Assembly (NCBI GenBank): GCA_036320915.1
Contig: JAXBDG010000015.1
Span: 186,001 to 250,000 of the forward strand
From: Linnemannia elongata
Lineage: Eukaryota > Mortierellomycota > Mortierellomycetes > Mortierellales > Mortierellaceae
Direction of reading: 5' to 3'
Length of the DNA: 64,000 nucleotides
The notes beneath the pieces are model-generated. The model worked only from the letters and a program-made list of their open reading frames with translations, was not told the origin of the DNA and did no database searches. The translations under genes were made by a program, and so were the position numbers. Positions 63,257 to 64,000 of this stretch are shown here, piece after piece (position 1 is the first letter of the stretch; every line of letters begins with the position of its first letter).

Positions 63257-63893
63257 GCAATAAAAGGTGTAGTTCGGTTCCCTTGCAAGCTGTGCCTCGT
63301 AGTCAATAAGAGTTTCTTTTACTCCGCTTTGTGATAGTGCATGGTCACTGATTATCGTTGTATGTTGGGCCCCAGTCATGGTATCTGATCCCTCGTGGGT
63401 GACCCAACACCCCTTAACCCTCTTTTTGAGAAATGACTTGGATCAAGGTTGGACACTTGATAATCTTTTTTCAGATGGGATCAGTATCCGATTTTTGAGT
63501 TTGAGTTTCGTTGGTTCTGTTGTCCCTTCGAAAGAAGAGAGAAAAAAAAAAAAAAAAAAAAAAAACTGCCGCCTGGCCGTCCTTCCTTGTTGTTTGTCTG
63601 CCCTTTTTCGTTTTCTTTCTTCTTTATCATTTCCTTTTCTTTTTACTCTTTTTACTTTTTCTTTTTCTCTTTTTCTTCAACCAACTCGATCGACCAACCC
63701 TCCTTGCCCTTCTCCTTCCCTCAACCCACAGACAATATACCTCGACAAGGAGCAAAAAAATAACAACAACAAAACCCACCAAAAAAAATATTTTTCAAGT
63801 CTGCAGCTCTCCCACAGGCGCATTGACCAACCACCACATCTCCACTTACACGCACTCAGAGCCCCTCTAGCAAAAAAAAAAAATCAAAAAAAA
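63257..63893. other. Intergenic and leader of the last gene
   Basis: A run of about 25 A at 63541 is followed by a strongly T/C-rich stretch (63575-63710) and then an A/C-rich leader with AACAACAACAAAACC and two short A-runs just before the ATG at 63894. No gene seen. Confidence 0.45.
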
Positions 63894-64000
63894 ATGGCTC
63901 TGCATACCCTCTTCCTCTGGCTCGCAAGACAACAGCAGGACACAAACTCGTCATACGGAGCAGGACTCATGAGCCACCATAATCACACCAATGGAGTCGA
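63894..64000 (+). CDS. 5' end of an unidentified gene, cut by the window
   Basis: The ATG follows a leader of the style seen upstream of the other genes. The 35 readable codons begin MALHTLFLWLARQQQDTNSS and continue with a His/Asn-rich stretch (MSHHNHTNGV). The frame is open to the window end. No family can be assigned from so little. Confidence 0.5.
   Translation, partial: MALHTLFLWLARQQQDTNSSYGAGLMSHHNHTNGV

Overview
The window looks like nuclear DNA of an early-diverging filamentous fungus, most likely a Mortierella-type species (Mortierellomycota). This is inferred from several things: short GT-AG introns, pyrimidine-rich and CAA-rich leaders, long arrays of 28-residue leucine-rich repeats, a NACHT-WD40 receptor with near-identical blades, F-box/LRR-like proteins, and a mixed transposon load (LINE, Tc1, pogo, Helitrons). 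No prokaryotic operon structure is present, and I saw no CRISPR array and no tRNA gene.

Layout. Positions 1-2701 (minus) hold an LRR gene with one intron and a single-base frameshift. Positions 4361-6632 (plus) hold a four-exon TMEM164-like membrane protein. Positions 8421-10631 and 11041-13178 (minus), and 20749-23046 (plus), hold three paralogous FAD-dependent monooxygenases whose intron positions largely agree, including an 11-nt microexon in all three. Between the second and third lie a decayed pogo/Tigger element (about 14877-17020), an unrecognised decayed multi-exon gene (17586-19252) and a minus-strand fragment of the 3' end of 28S rRNA (about 19575-20147). An F-box/LRR-like gene (25437-27431) follows a rotten partial copy of itself. 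Then come a solitary Helitron, a second small 28S 3'-end fragment with a perfect hairpin, and a full-length LINE (28683-34486, minus) flanked by a 13-bp target-site duplication. A STAND/NLR-type gene (34952-40022, plus) carries NACHT, pentapeptide and WD40 domains, with eight nearly identical 126-bp WD repeats. A secreted basic protein (40507-41115, minus) follows.

The right third is dominated by Helitrons. A decayed helicase relic keeps a Helitron 3' terminus (42486-44527, minus). Then 46373-58471 is a head-to-tail array of six non-autonomous Helitrons, each 1.7-2.2 kb, joined exactly end to end (3' CTAG directly against the next 5' TCTCTACTATA). The outer ends sit between host A and T. The last three copies are each 2059 bp and look identical by eye. 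A second helicase relic abuts the right end. An apparently intact Tc1/mariner element (59400-60607, TA duplication), a second F-box/LRR-like gene (61142-63256) and the 5' end of one more gene (63894 onward) complete the window.

The genes do not form one pathway. The host genes that can be read are redox enzymes, a lipid-linked membrane protein, ubiquitin-adaptor-like proteins and receptor-like LRR or NLR genes. They sit in a transposon-rich, repeat-amplifying neighbourhood. The strongest candidate for something unusual is the tandem Helitron array, which has the structure expected of rolling-circle concatemers. The NLR with homogenised, site-variable WD40 blades is second.
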